64,000 nucleotides of DNA, from NCBI RefSeq assembly GCF_016862215.1, contig NZ_BOMN01000093.1, forward strand, positions 62,001 to 126,000, in the 5' to 3' direction. This DNA is from Winogradskya humida. Its GTDB lineage: Bacteria > Actinomycetota > Actinomycetes > Mycobacteriales > Micromonosporaceae. This document shows positions 18,001-26,361 of this stretch, piece after piece. The notes below the pieces were generated by a model. That model was not told where the DNA came from. It searched no databases and saw only the letters and a list, made by a program, of their open reading frames with translations. The first letter of the stretch is position 1, and every line of letters begins with the position of its first letter. The position numbers and the translations under genes were made by a program.

Positions 18001-18432
18001 GGCGGCAAATCGTTCGAGCGCTTCCCCTGTGGGGTGACCGTTGGCCTGGACGGCTACCGGGTGGACGACCCGGGCGTCATGGTCGCGGCCACGTACGAGG
18101 AGAAGATCCTCGAACCGGAGCCGGACATCGCCCGCTTCCCGTGGGTCACGATTCCGATCGGCCACCGGGACCTGCTCGACGGGCAGGTCCTGGTGCACGT
18201 GACGCTCGGCGCCGCGGCCAAGTCGGCGCGCGCTGTGAAGGCCGCCCTGACCGGAGGCGGGCCGGGCGCCGCGACGGTGAAGCAGGACCCGGCCCTCGTC
18301 CTGGCCGATGCCACCACCCTGGTCAGGGCAGAGACGCTGACCGGCACCGCGGCCGTCTCCGAGGCGGCCGCCGAGCAGGCCGCGAGGCTGGGCACGGTCG
18401 TCGTCGAAGCGTTCGAGATCACCGGAGTCTGA
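15070..18432 (+). CDS. DUF6603 large protein
   Basis: This 1120-residue protein matches the DUF6603 pattern: the stretch GVGGMIGLHHGIDIPALTAG followed by GALDDVLFPDDPV and RRLFPIVPDSLVLGPMLEL (about residues 536-605) is the family hallmark. The first 90 residues are helical (VVTWVKSVVEWIEATFSD). From about 210 on it is one long run of amphipathic beta strands, suggesting a large beta-sheet or tube-like body. There is no signal peptide. It starts 6 bases after the PhoD-like gene, and one base separates its stop from the next ATG. Its function is unknown; I infer a structural or surface role in the cassette. Confidence 0.72.
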   Translation: MTQPASPNFLQRVVTWVKSVVEWIEATFSDPAITAQILGDLGLNPSTPVNPAPIDPAVRAKIDEFVDRQDVDEASLLSVIAQVQALVRTGLTFADAVKSGGLTEQDVLWLLFKVYAADSLKVRNPAAYGLIRLVGLITEDDEAIGTLDLAPVGRLFKGELRGDAEAVIDRLSFVAGSLVVGLDAMVAQAGGFIDAAYGWDPDPGTDPVSAGIAARALTVKFRIGDAAPVLTVIGVPSVHGGPGILLSVGAQLEISTTTGSTKYTLAAGANGAFSVYLGAGENRLLSGLRPTLSLRSEAVDNAGGKPAFLLGVSDGTRLEIGSLAYGVEVGPDFAAFRFALRKGRLVVAFGKGDGFLSNLPVGTLDLPFELGFVADTKGGVRFEGGTGLKVNLPVSGSVLGVLTIQYVELELILGERVVLEVHSAFSLRLGAFTATVDKVGMGIDFTTLSRGAEIGRTVSFLPPKGVGLRLDAGAVKGGGYLFIDPQRGEYAGTLELTFAAGFGLKAITLITTRRPDGSPGWSFLLMIYGQFSVHIAFGIFLTGVGGMIGLHHGIDIPALTAGMKTGALDDVLFPDDPVGDAPRIINRYRRLFPIVPDSLVLGPMLELSFGKPPIVVARLGLIFEVRNALGGGRPIALTKIVLIGQLLAQFPPKATKAPAILRLLVDVVGFYDAQEQFLLIRARLRDSFVGIEDRTMLHLGGELMLAMRMGGTPSFLLSAGGFHPAFKDFPAGVPTSLERLSMSFGIGVIKLRCECYFAVTTNTVQTGFQVALEAKIGPAALEGSLGFDALITVSPKFRFVVSLHFSVAIKAFGQTLTAVTVIMQLEGPGEWHATGSFAFSILWWEVERSFDERWTDADMIAALAKAVSAAQTLLADISRPERLLPGPPVGGSSLVTLAAAEQGLTAAHPLGRLTVSQKTVPFDVTIDRLGTSPLTEGSPRFSVKEVRIGGREARGVTGVDEHFARSQFMEVSEKQRLGGKSFERFPCGVTVGLDGYRVDDPGVMVAATYEEKILEPEPDIARFPWVTIPIGHRDLLDGQVLVHVTLGAAAKSARAVKAALTGGGPGAATVKQDPALVLADATTLVRAETLTGTAAVSEAAAEQAARLGTVVVEAFEITGV

Positions 18433-18433
18433 C

Positions 18434-21400
18434 ATGACGACCGTCTACCGTTTCCTGCCCTGGACCCGCCGCGGCCTGTCCGCCGCGCTGCCCGACCCAC
18501 CGGCCGGCGGCTCGATACCCGCCCGCGCGCAGGTCACGGTAACGGTGACCATTGACGGTGCCGGCGCAGCCACGACGCAGGCCACGGTCCTCGGCCCGGG
18601 CGACGTCACCGGCATCGACCCGGCGCAGATCGTCCGCACGTTCCCGCGCCCCGAGACCACGAACGCCGAACCGAACTACCTGGCCGCGATCGACCTCGAC
18701 GCCCCCGAGCTGCCCTGGCTGTTCACCCCGCACGGGGTCCCCGCCGACGGGCGGCTGCCACCCTGGCTGGTGCTGGTCGTGGTCGAGGACCGGGACGGCG
18801 TGACCGTGACCGCGCCGCGGGGTGCACCACTGCCCCAGCTGAGCGTGACGGGGGCCGGCGATGAACTTCCCGATCTCGACGAGTCCTGGGCCTGGGCGCA
18901 CGTCCAGCTCATCGACACCGCCGGCACCGCCGGGCCGGCCGCCGACCTGGCCGCACGGCCCGACCACAACGTGGCCCGGCTGATCTGCCCGCGCCGGCTG
19001 ATCCCCGGCCGCCGGTGGATCGCCGCCCTGGTGCCGGCGTTCGACGCCGGCCGGATCCGCGGAATGGGCGGCGTGCCCGGCCCCGCCATGACACTGGACA
19101 AGGCCTGGTCGCCGAAGCAGGACACGGTTGTACTGCCGATGTACTTCCACTGGCGTTTCCAGACCGGGATCGAGGGCGACTTCGAGTCGCTCGCCCAGCG
19201 CCTGCGCCCGCACCGGATCGACGCGCAGGTCGGCCGGACCCCGATGGACGTCGGAGACGCGGCTCCCCCTCTGCGAATCACCGGAGAACCCGCCGTCATG
19301 TCGATGGACGGTGTCCTGCGCGCACCGCTGCAGAGCACCCCCAGCCTCCACGACACCCCGGAGCGGCTGCGCGCCGGTCTCGCCGAGATCACACGTACCC
19401 TCGCCGACGCCGCCGACGGGGTCCTCGACGGACAGGCCCTCGAAGACGCCTCCCGCCAGCCGGTCGGCCCGCCGGTCTACGCCGGTGCACACGTGCAGCG
19501 GTGGAGTGTCCGTGACCGGGTCGCCGGTGAGGATGCCGAATGGTTCCGCGAACTCAACCTCGACCCGCGCTCCCGGGTCGCGGCCGGGCTCGGCGCCGAA
19601 TGCGTGCGCGACAACCAGGAAGACCTCGTCGACGCGGCCTGGCAGCAGGCCGGGGATGTGCTGACCGCGGAGGCCGCACTGCAGCGTGCCGCGCTCACCA
19701 CGCTGGTCACCGAGTCGTTCTACCGGCGGCACGTCCTGCCGATGACCGACGGCGTCCTGCTGGGCGTCATGGCTCCGGCCGCACGGCGTACGCCGGTCGG
19801 GAAGCTCAGCCTCGTCGCGACGGTCGCTGCCTCCTCGATGCCGGACGCCACCGTGGATGCCGGGTTGCGCCGGGCTCTCGCGCCGTCCGGACGGGCGGTC
19901 GCCCGGGCGGCCCGCCGGCTGCGGGTCGTGAGCACCGCGCTGCGGCCCACACTGGTGGCCAAGCTGGCCGTCGGGCACCCCGGGCTGGACGCGACCCGGT
20001 TCGCCCGGCCAACCCTGACCGGCATCGACCCGACCGCTCTCACCGGCACCACCCTCGCCGCGTTCGGGCTGCCACTCGAGGTCGGTGCGGAGGCCGTCCA
20101 GTCACTGGCAGCCTGCGCGCAGAAGGTCGCCGCGGCGCGGACCGACCAGCAGACCAGGCTGACCGTACGCACGGACCTGCACACCGTCGGCCTGCTCGCC
20201 CAGACCCATGTGGACGCGGCACGCACGCTGGCAGCCGAAACCGTGCTCACCGTGGCCGGCACCGAGCCGACCGGCACCGTCATCGAGACGATCGGCAGCG
20301 GGGCGTTGCTCGACGCGCTCACCACCGGCGTCGCCGCGACCGCGGACCGGGGTGTGGGGATGTTGCTGGAGGGACCGGTCGTGCGGGCCGGGACGCTGAC
20401 GACCCCGATGTCGGTCGGAGTGCTGGACATCGACGCGGGTAACACCCTGGTCCTGCGTACCGGCGTGGCCCGGCAGCCGGTCGCCGTGCTCGACCCGGGC
20501 GTGGCCACCCTCGACCTCGGCGGCTTCCTCTCCCGGCTACCGGTCAACGTGATCCGCAGGAGCGACTCGGCGCACCTGCCCGGCGTGGGGACCCTGCCGG
20601 TCCTGCGACCCGCGGTTCCCTTCCCCCTCTTCCCCGGCGGCGCACGGCCCGGCGGCGCGTTCCCGGGTGGGCCGATCGTCATCGGGAAGCCGCCCGTCGT
20701 GATCGCCGACCCGGTCGTGGTCATCGGCACGCCTGTCACAGCCCCGGCGGGGGCCGGCACGACCGTCGCGGTCCCGGCGTTGATCACCGACCCTCGGGTG
20801 ATCACGCTGTTCGAGACCGCGATGACGGCGCAGAAGAGGACAACCGCGATCGCCGTGCCGCCGCCGGTCGCCACCGTCGTCGCGTACGACCTCGCCGGCA
20901 CAGCAGCCGCGATCAAGCAGCACCTGCTGCCGTCCGTCGCCCAGCCGCTACGCCGCGACGCGATGATCCGGTTCGCCGGTAAGGGGATCGGCGAGTTCAC
21001 CGCGGCCGGGCAGCCGTTCACCGTGGACGGCTGGTGGGCGACCCGCGGGCTGGACCGGGTGATGACCTATCCGGTGCTGGCCCGGGCGGGGGCCGACCTG
21101 CTGACCGGCCATGACCGCACCCGCTTCTGCCCCGGCGTCGACACCGTCCCGCCGGATTCGGTGACCGTGCTGGAGACCAATCCACGATTCGTCGCCGCGT
21201 TCATGGCCGGGCTCAACCACGAGATGAACCGCGAGCTGCTGTTCCGCGGCTTCCCGGCGGACGGGCGTGGCACCCCGTTGCGGCGCTTCTGGCGGCGGCT
21301 CGACGGGCGTGACGACATCGCGCCGATCCATGGATGGCGGACCGGGAACCTCGCCGGGCAGACCATCGACACGGCCGGCAATCTTGTCCTGATGCTGCGC

Positions 21401-21826
21401 GGCGACCTGCTGCGCCGCTACCCGAACACGGTCGTGCTCGCGGTCCCGGCTCTGGACGCGCGGCGGCCGGACCGGGCGCGTACGGTGGCGCCGATCTTTC
21501 AGGGGCAGTTCGACCCGGACGTGTCCTACTTCGGGTTCCCGCTGCCTGAAAGTGCTCTCACCGACGGCGCCGGGCTCTTCTTCGCCCTGATGGAACCACT
21601 CACCGAGCCGCGCTTCGGCCTCGACGAGACGAAAAACGCCGAGGCCGGGGCCGGCGCGCTGAGCTGGTCGGACACCCCCGTAGCCCCCGGCGCCCACCTG
21701 CGCGTGGCCGACGCCGTGGCCCCCGGCGTCAACAAGGCCACGGCCCGCGCCGACACCCTGGCCGCCACGCTGTTCCAGCAGCCGTTCGCACTGTACGTAC
21801 ACGCCTCTCACCTGCTCGCCCCTTGA
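18434..21826 (+). CDS. Large unknown protein A (1130 aa)
   Basis: I do not recognise this family. The N-terminus has a conserved-looking block NYLAAIDLDAPELPWLFTP with GRLPPWLVLVVVED following (about residues 76-118). Two long Ala/Thr/Val-rich stretches occupy the middle. A low-complexity hinge with repeated VVIGKPPVVIADPVVVIG lies near residues 753-770. The C-terminal third is the most domain-like: NPRFVAAFMAGLNHEMNREL, then PLRRFWRRLDGRDD, then DLLRRYPNTVVLAVPALD. No signal peptide or membrane span is visible. It starts one base after the DUF6603 stop, and its stop overlaps the next GTG or ATG start region by 4 bases. It is probably made in stoichiometric amounts with its neighbours. Confidence 0.75.
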   Translation: MTTVYRFLPWTRRGLSAALPDPPAGGSIPARAQVTVTVTIDGAGAATTQATVLGPGDVTGIDPAQIVRTFPRPETTNAEPNYLAAIDLDAPELPWLFTPHGVPADGRLPPWLVLVVVEDRDGVTVTAPRGAPLPQLSVTGAGDELPDLDESWAWAHVQLIDTAGTAGPAADLAARPDHNVARLICPRRLIPGRRWIAALVPAFDAGRIRGMGGVPGPAMTLDKAWSPKQDTVVLPMYFHWRFQTGIEGDFESLAQRLRPHRIDAQVGRTPMDVGDAAPPLRITGEPAVMSMDGVLRAPLQSTPSLHDTPERLRAGLAEITRTLADAADGVLDGQALEDASRQPVGPPVYAGAHVQRWSVRDRVAGEDAEWFRELNLDPRSRVAAGLGAECVRDNQEDLVDAAWQQAGDVLTAEAALQRAALTTLVTESFYRRHVLPMTDGVLLGVMAPAARRTPVGKLSLVATVAASSMPDATVDAGLRRALAPSGRAVARAARRLRVVSTALRPTLVAKLAVGHPGLDATRFARPTLTGIDPTALTGTTLAAFGLPLEVGAEAVQSLAACAQKVAAARTDQQTRLTVRTDLHTVGLLAQTHVDAARTLAAETVLTVAGTEPTGTVIETIGSGALLDALTTGVAATADRGVGMLLEGPVVRAGTLTTPMSVGVLDIDAGNTLVLRTGVARQPVAVLDPGVATLDLGGFLSRLPVNVIRRSDSAHLPGVGTLPVLRPAVPFPLFPGGARPGGAFPGGPIVIGKPPVVIADPVVVIGTPVTAPAGAGTTVAVPALITDPRVITLFETAMTAQKRTTAIAVPPPVATVVAYDLAGTAAAIKQHLLPSVAQPLRRDAMIRFAGKGIGEFTAAGQPFTVDGWWATRGLDRVMTYPVLARAGADLLTGHDRTRFCPGVDTVPPDSVTVLETNPRFVAAFMAGLNHEMNRELLFRGFPADGRGTPLRRFWRRLDGRDDIAPIHGWRTGNLAGQTIDTAGNLVLMLRGDLLRRYPNTVVLAVPALDARRPDRARTVAPIFQGQFDPDVSYFGFPLPESALTDGAGLFFALMEPLTEPRFGLDETKNAEAGAGALSWSDTPVAPGAHLRVADAVAPGVNKATARADTLAATLFQQPFALYVHASHLLAP

Positions 21827-24800
21827 CCGGCCCGCATCAGCCCCCGGAGGTAGCCGTGCCCGATCTGGACCTCACCGGCATCGCCGCCGCCCGGGCAGCC
21901 GTCACCGAGCGGCTAGACAGGCTGCGGCGGGTCCGGCTGGCTCTGTCCGACAGCCGGGACCGAGCGGCGGCCGCCCGCAGCCGGGGCGACGATCAGACCA
22001 CAGCCGCCGCTCAGGCCGAGGCCACCGACCTGGACCGCCGACGTGGCGAGCTGATCGCCGCGCTCCGGTCGGGTGGCCGGACGGTCATGTCCGCCTCGGA
22101 GGCGCTGGTCGCGGTGGCCGGGCCGGAGCAGGCCGTCACGTCCCTCTCGGCCGGTCTGCCGATCCTGATGCTGCCGGTCCGCCTGGAGACCCGGTTCTTC
22201 GACGGCGGACAGACCTTGAAGGTCCGTATCTTCCCCGACCAGGCGCACGTGACCAGCCACGATCCCGCGGTGAGTGACGCCGAGGCGCAGGGGCTCACCT
22301 GGTACTGGACCCAGCGGTGGCCGGAGCGCGACGCCCGCACCGAGGTCGGGCGGGCGCTCGCCGACGCCGCCTGGCAGGGGCTGGCGAGTCGGCTGCGACC
22401 GGGACGGGCCGCGTTCCTCGTGCGTACCTACGAACCCGGCAACCTGGCTTCGGCCGACGCCGGGCCGATCTGGCGGGACCTGCCGCGCCGTTCCGGTGAG
22501 TGGAGTGTCGCCGCTCAGGCGGCGCTGCTGCCCGACCGGTGGTGCGTACTCGGCTACCAGCGGAACGAGCCGGGGCGGCACACCGAGATCTTCCGCCGAT
22601 GGGGCGGTGCCGTGCCGGACCGGCTGGCCGCTGGTCCCTCGCCCGATCCGGAGGCTGCGACGCTGCCCGGCGGCCTGCCCGCCGACCCCGACCTGGCCTG
22701 GCTGCACGACGTTGACGAGGCCGAGCGGGTCGGGATGGTCGTCACCGTCCGGCAGAGCGACCTGCTGCACGGCGCGAGGCTGGCGGACGGCGTGGACCGG
22801 CTGATCGCCGTCGGCGTCGACTGGACGCTCGACCCGGCGCGGACCGCCGGCCTGGTCGAGGAGCACCTGGCGGCGCACGCCGACGAGGGACGGATGGCGT
22901 TCGTGCCGCAGGGTGTGCCGACGAACTCCACGACCGCAAAGCGCAGCCCTTACACGACCGACCCCGAGGCGGCCCGGCGGGCTTCGGCACCGCACGAACC
23001 TCCGCCGCAGCCGGACGGCTCGGCAGGCGATCTGACGACGCGGGCGCTCGGACTCGGTGGTGCGACGCTGCGCCGTGTGGCCGGTGCCGACCTGCGCGAA
23101 CAGCGGTGGCAGCAGGCCCTGCTCGAGGCGACGTGGTCGGCGACCGGTGGCTACTACCTCACCGAGATGCTCGACCCGCTGACCACCGGCCCGGGTGTCG
23201 AGGCCGGCCTGCGGCAGCACGTCGTGGCCAACCTCCGCGCCGGCGGTCCGTTACCGACGGTGCGGATCGGCAGTCAGCCGTACGGAATCCTGCCGGTGAT
23301 GCCGCGCGACCGCACCGAGGCCGGCGGCAGCGTGCAGGGGGTGACGGCGGTCCTGCGCTCGATGGTCGAACCGCTGGTGCCCGGTGTCCCGCGGCTGGCT
23401 CAGGTGCGGGCCCGTGGCGACGTCGACGACATCATGCTCGCCCTGCTGCAGCGCATGCCGGTCGCCTGGGAGCTGACCGTCCGCAAGCTGATCGGGCCGG
23501 TCGAACGGCAGGCGTTGCATCCGTCGTGGACCGAGACAGCCCGGTTGCAGCGTACGGTCATCGCCCTGCTGTTGCGGCGGATGGGCGTGCTGCAGCTGCC
23601 CCGGCTGGCCGAGCTGACCTTCGACGAGGCGGACCACCCGCTCGACGTGCCGCTGGTGCTCAAGGCCGAGGCGGGCGGGCAGCGGGGCACCGGTTATCTC
23701 GGCGAGATCCGCCGGTTGCTGACCGAACCGGACGGGGCGGTGATCCTGACCGCCAGGAAGAATTCCGTCGCCCTGCTGGAGGCGTTCCTGGCGTGCGCGG
23801 CGCCGATGGAGAATGCCAGGGCCGGTAAGGCGATCGTGGCGGCGCAGGCCACTTCGCTGGAGCTGTCGGCGAGCTTCGTCGACTTCCTGACGCGGCCGGC
23901 TGACCGGTTGCCGTACACGTTGCGGATCGAAGAGGCCGTCCTGTCGCCGGTGACCGCCGGAAGCACGACGCCGGTGCCGCGTACCCCGCTGGAGTTCCAG
24001 CAGACCGTGCTGCCGGCCCTGACCGGTGATTTGACCGTTGGGGAGTTCGTCGCCGTCAGCTATCAGAAACGGCGGGGACAGCCGACCGTGGCGGAGGATC
24101 CGCTGCACCACCGGTTCGACACGGCCTTGTCCACCCTTGAGCAGGCACCGGCCGACCAGCTCGAATGGGCGTTCCGCGGTGTTCTCGACCTCTATTCCAC
24201 CCGTCTCGACGCGTGGATCACATCGCTGGCCACCGCCCGGCTGGCGCAGCGACGGGCGGTCAACCCGGCCGGTCTGTACGCCGGTGGCTGGGGTGTGGTC
24301 GAGGACCTGCACCCGGACACCGGGCCGGCCGCCGAGAGCCTGGGTTTCGTGCACGCGCCGTCGCTGGGGCAGGCCGCTTCGACCGCGGTACTGCGTAGCG
24401 CCCGGCTCTCCCACCGCGGCGAGGACGGCCGGCTCTTCGACCTCGACCTGTCCTCTCGGCGGGTCCGCGCCGCCCTGCGCCTGCTGGAAGGTGTCGCGTC
24501 CGGGCAGCGGCTCGCCGCCCTGCTGGGCTACCGGTTCGAACGCGGTCTGCAGGAACGCGACCTGCGGCTGGCGCAGTGGATCCTGCCCCTGCGCCAGGTC
24601 TGCCCGCTGCGCAGCGAACGCCCGGATCCGCCCGGCGCCGCCGCACCGGCCGAGGCGGTCGCGGCCCGGGACGTCGTCGACGGGGTCGCGCTGCTGGCCC
24701 GCTGGCAGGCCGAACGGTCAGGGCTGCTGGCCGCCGCGGGGATAGCCACGGGTGACCGCGACCAGGTGGCGGCCGAGCTCGACGACCTCGCCGGGCTGGC

Positions 24801-26361
24801 GGACGGGGTCAGCGACGTGCTGCTGGCCGAATCGGTGCACCAGGCCACCGTCGGCAACCTGGACCGATCGGGTGCGGCGCTGGCCGCCCACGACCGGCAG
24901 GCCCCCGCGCCCGCACCGGAGTTCGTGCGAACGGGCCGGGCGGGGCCGATCGTCACCCACCGCGCCGGTATCTGGCTCGACCGCGACGCGACCGCCCCGG
25001 CCGACGGCTGGCCCGCCGATCTGCGCAGCCTCGCCGAACCCCGGCTCGACCGGTGGCTCGGCACCCTGGTCGGCCGGCCGGGCACCGGGACGGTGACCGC
25101 GCGGGTGGTCCGGGAGCAGGAAACCGTCCCGCTGCCCCCGGCCACGCTCGCCGACCTGCGTATGTCGGCGTTGTCGGTGGTTCTCAGCGCCCGCCGGGAC
25201 GGCTTGAGCGAGGCATTCGCGGGGCATTACGCGCTCGGCCCGGATGATCGGCTCGACCTGGACACATCAGCGATGGCGGAGCTGCTCGACGTCGCGACCT
25301 GGGCCGCCGACACGATCAGCGCATCGCCGCTGGCCCCGGAGCATCTGGAGTCGGCGGCCGATGTCAGCGCCGGCACCGGCACACCGGTCGCCGCCGTCGA
25401 CAGCGTTGAGGCGCAGGGCCGTGCCACCGCGCTGCGCGCCCGGGTCCAGGTCCTGCTGAACCGGGCCACCGCGGCGCTGGCCTCCGGGGACGCAGCCGGT
25501 CTGCGTGATGCGCTCACCGCGTTGACGCCGGTCGGGCCGATCGCTCCCGGCGAGGACCCTGCCCTGGTGCTGCAGCGGATCCGGCATCGGCTGGACGCAT
25601 CCGGAGCGGCGGACAGCGCCACGGCCGTCACCACACTGCTCGGCGACCAGCAGCCTTTCCTGCCGGTGCTCGCGGCCGCCGACCCGGCACCGTTCGAGGC
25701 CTCCCGGCGTGCCCGCGACCGGCTCCTCGCCGGTGACGGCACGGCCCTGGTGTCGTGGCTGCACCGCAGCGCGCTGGTCCGGCCCGGCCTCGACGCGTTC
25801 GCGGCCCTGCTCGTGCATGCCGAGGCGGACGGTGTGGACGTTCCGGGGCGGTGTGAACTGGTGCAGACACCGCACCGGCCGGACGTACCGTGGGTGGCGC
25901 TGCCGTTCGGCGACACCGGCCCGCCACCGGCCGGTACCGCCGGGGTCGTCCTCTACGCACCGGACGGTCTCGACTGGGCCCGGGGTGGTGCGGGCCTGCT
26001 GGTGGACGCCTGGACCGAGACCGTGCCGGCCGCCGACGAGACCACCGCGGTCGCGTTCCATTTCGACGCGCCCGGCGCCCGCGCCCCGCAGGCGATGCTT
26101 CTGGCCGTCCACCCGTCACCGGACGAGACCCACTGGAGCTTCGACACCGTCGCCGGCTGTGTTCACGAGGCCGTCGACCTGGCGCAGTTGCGCACGCTCG
26201 GTTCCCCGGAACTGGCACCGCTGGCCACCCTGGTGCCCGCGCTTCTGCTGCCTGACGCGTACACCCGCGACACACCAGGCATCCGGTTCCTGGAACTCGC
26301 CGAGATGCTCGGCGGTCTGGTGGCGACTCATGTCTATGGGAAGAAGGGGCGTCATGCCTGA
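21823..26361 (+). CDS. Large unknown protein B (1512 aa)
   Basis: This is the longest gene of the window and belongs to no family I recognise. Residues about 22-90 form a predicted coiled coil rich in Arg, Ala and Asp/Glu (RAAVTERLDRLRRVRLALSD). Next comes a block with LPILMLPVRLETRFFDGG and LKVRIFPDQAHVTSHDP (about residues 112-150), which looks like a conserved domain start. The rest is mixed alpha/beta without clear repeats; a segment VRIGSQPYGILPVMPRDR occurs near residue 482. There are no cysteine clusters, signal peptide or membrane spans. The start at 21823 overlaps the previous stop by 4 bases and its stop overlaps the next ATG by 8 bases, so it is translationally coupled on both sides. 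Confidence 0.75.
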   Translation: MTGPHQPPEVAVPDLDLTGIAAARAAVTERLDRLRRVRLALSDSRDRAAAARSRGDDQTTAAAQAEATDLDRRRGELIAALRSGGRTVMSASEALVAVAGPEQAVTSLSAGLPILMLPVRLETRFFDGGQTLKVRIFPDQAHVTSHDPAVSDAEAQGLTWYWTQRWPERDARTEVGRALADAAWQGLASRLRPGRAAFLVRTYEPGNLASADAGPIWRDLPRRSGEWSVAAQAALLPDRWCVLGYQRNEPGRHTEIFRRWGGAVPDRLAAGPSPDPEAATLPGGLPADPDLAWLHDVDEAERVGMVVTVRQSDLLHGARLADGVDRLIAVGVDWTLDPARTAGLVEEHLAAHADEGRMAFVPQGVPTNSTTAKRSPYTTDPEAARRASAPHEPPPQPDGSAGDLTTRALGLGGATLRRVAGADLREQRWQQALLEATWSATGGYYLTEMLDPLTTGPGVEAGLRQHVVANLRAGGPLPTVRIGSQPYGILPVMPRDRTEAGGSVQGVTAVLRSMVEPLVPGVPRLAQVRARGDVDDIMLALLQRMPVAWELTVRKLIGPVERQALHPSWTETARLQRTVIALLLRRMGVLQLPRLAELTFDEADHPLDVPLVLKAEAGGQRGTGYLGEIRRLLTEPDGAVILTARKNSVALLEAFLACAAPMENARAGKAIVAAQATSLELSASFVDFLTRPADRLPYTLRIEEAVLSPVTAGSTTPVPRTPLEFQQTVLPALTGDLTVGEFVAVSYQKRRGQPTVAEDPLHHRFDTALSTLEQAPADQLEWAFRGVLDLYSTRLDAWITSLATARLAQRRAVNPAGLYAGGWGVVEDLHPDTGPAAESLGFVHAPSLGQAASTAVLRSARLSHRGEDGRLFDLDLSSRRVRAALRLLEGVASGQRLAALLGYRFERGLQERDLRLAQWILPLRQVCPLRSERPDPPGAAAPAEAVAARDVVDGVALLARWQAERSGLLAAAGIATGDRDQVAAELDDLAGLADGVSDVLLAESVHQATVGNLDRSGAALAAHDRQAPAPAPEFVRTGRAGPIVTHRAGIWLDRDATAPADGWPADLRSLAEPRLDRWLGTLVGRPGTGTVTARVVREQETVPLPPATLADLRMSALSVVLSARRDGLSEAFAGHYALGPDDRLDLDTSAMAELLDVATWAADTISASPLAPEHLESAADVSAGTGTPVAAVDSVEAQGRATALRARVQVLLNRATAALASGDAAGLRDALTALTPVGPIAPGEDPALVLQRIRHRLDASGAADSATAVTTLLGDQQPFLPVLAAADPAPFEASRRARDRLLAGDGTALVSWLHRSALVRPGLDAFAALLVHAEADGVDVPGRCELVQTPHRPDVPWVALPFGDTGPPPAGTAGVVLYAPDGLDWARGGAGLLVDAWTETVPAADETTAVAFHFDAPGARAPQAMLLAVHPSPDETHWSFDTVAGCVHEAVDLAQLRTLGSPELAPLATLVPALLLPDAYTRDTPGIRFLELAEMLGGLVATHVYGKKGRHA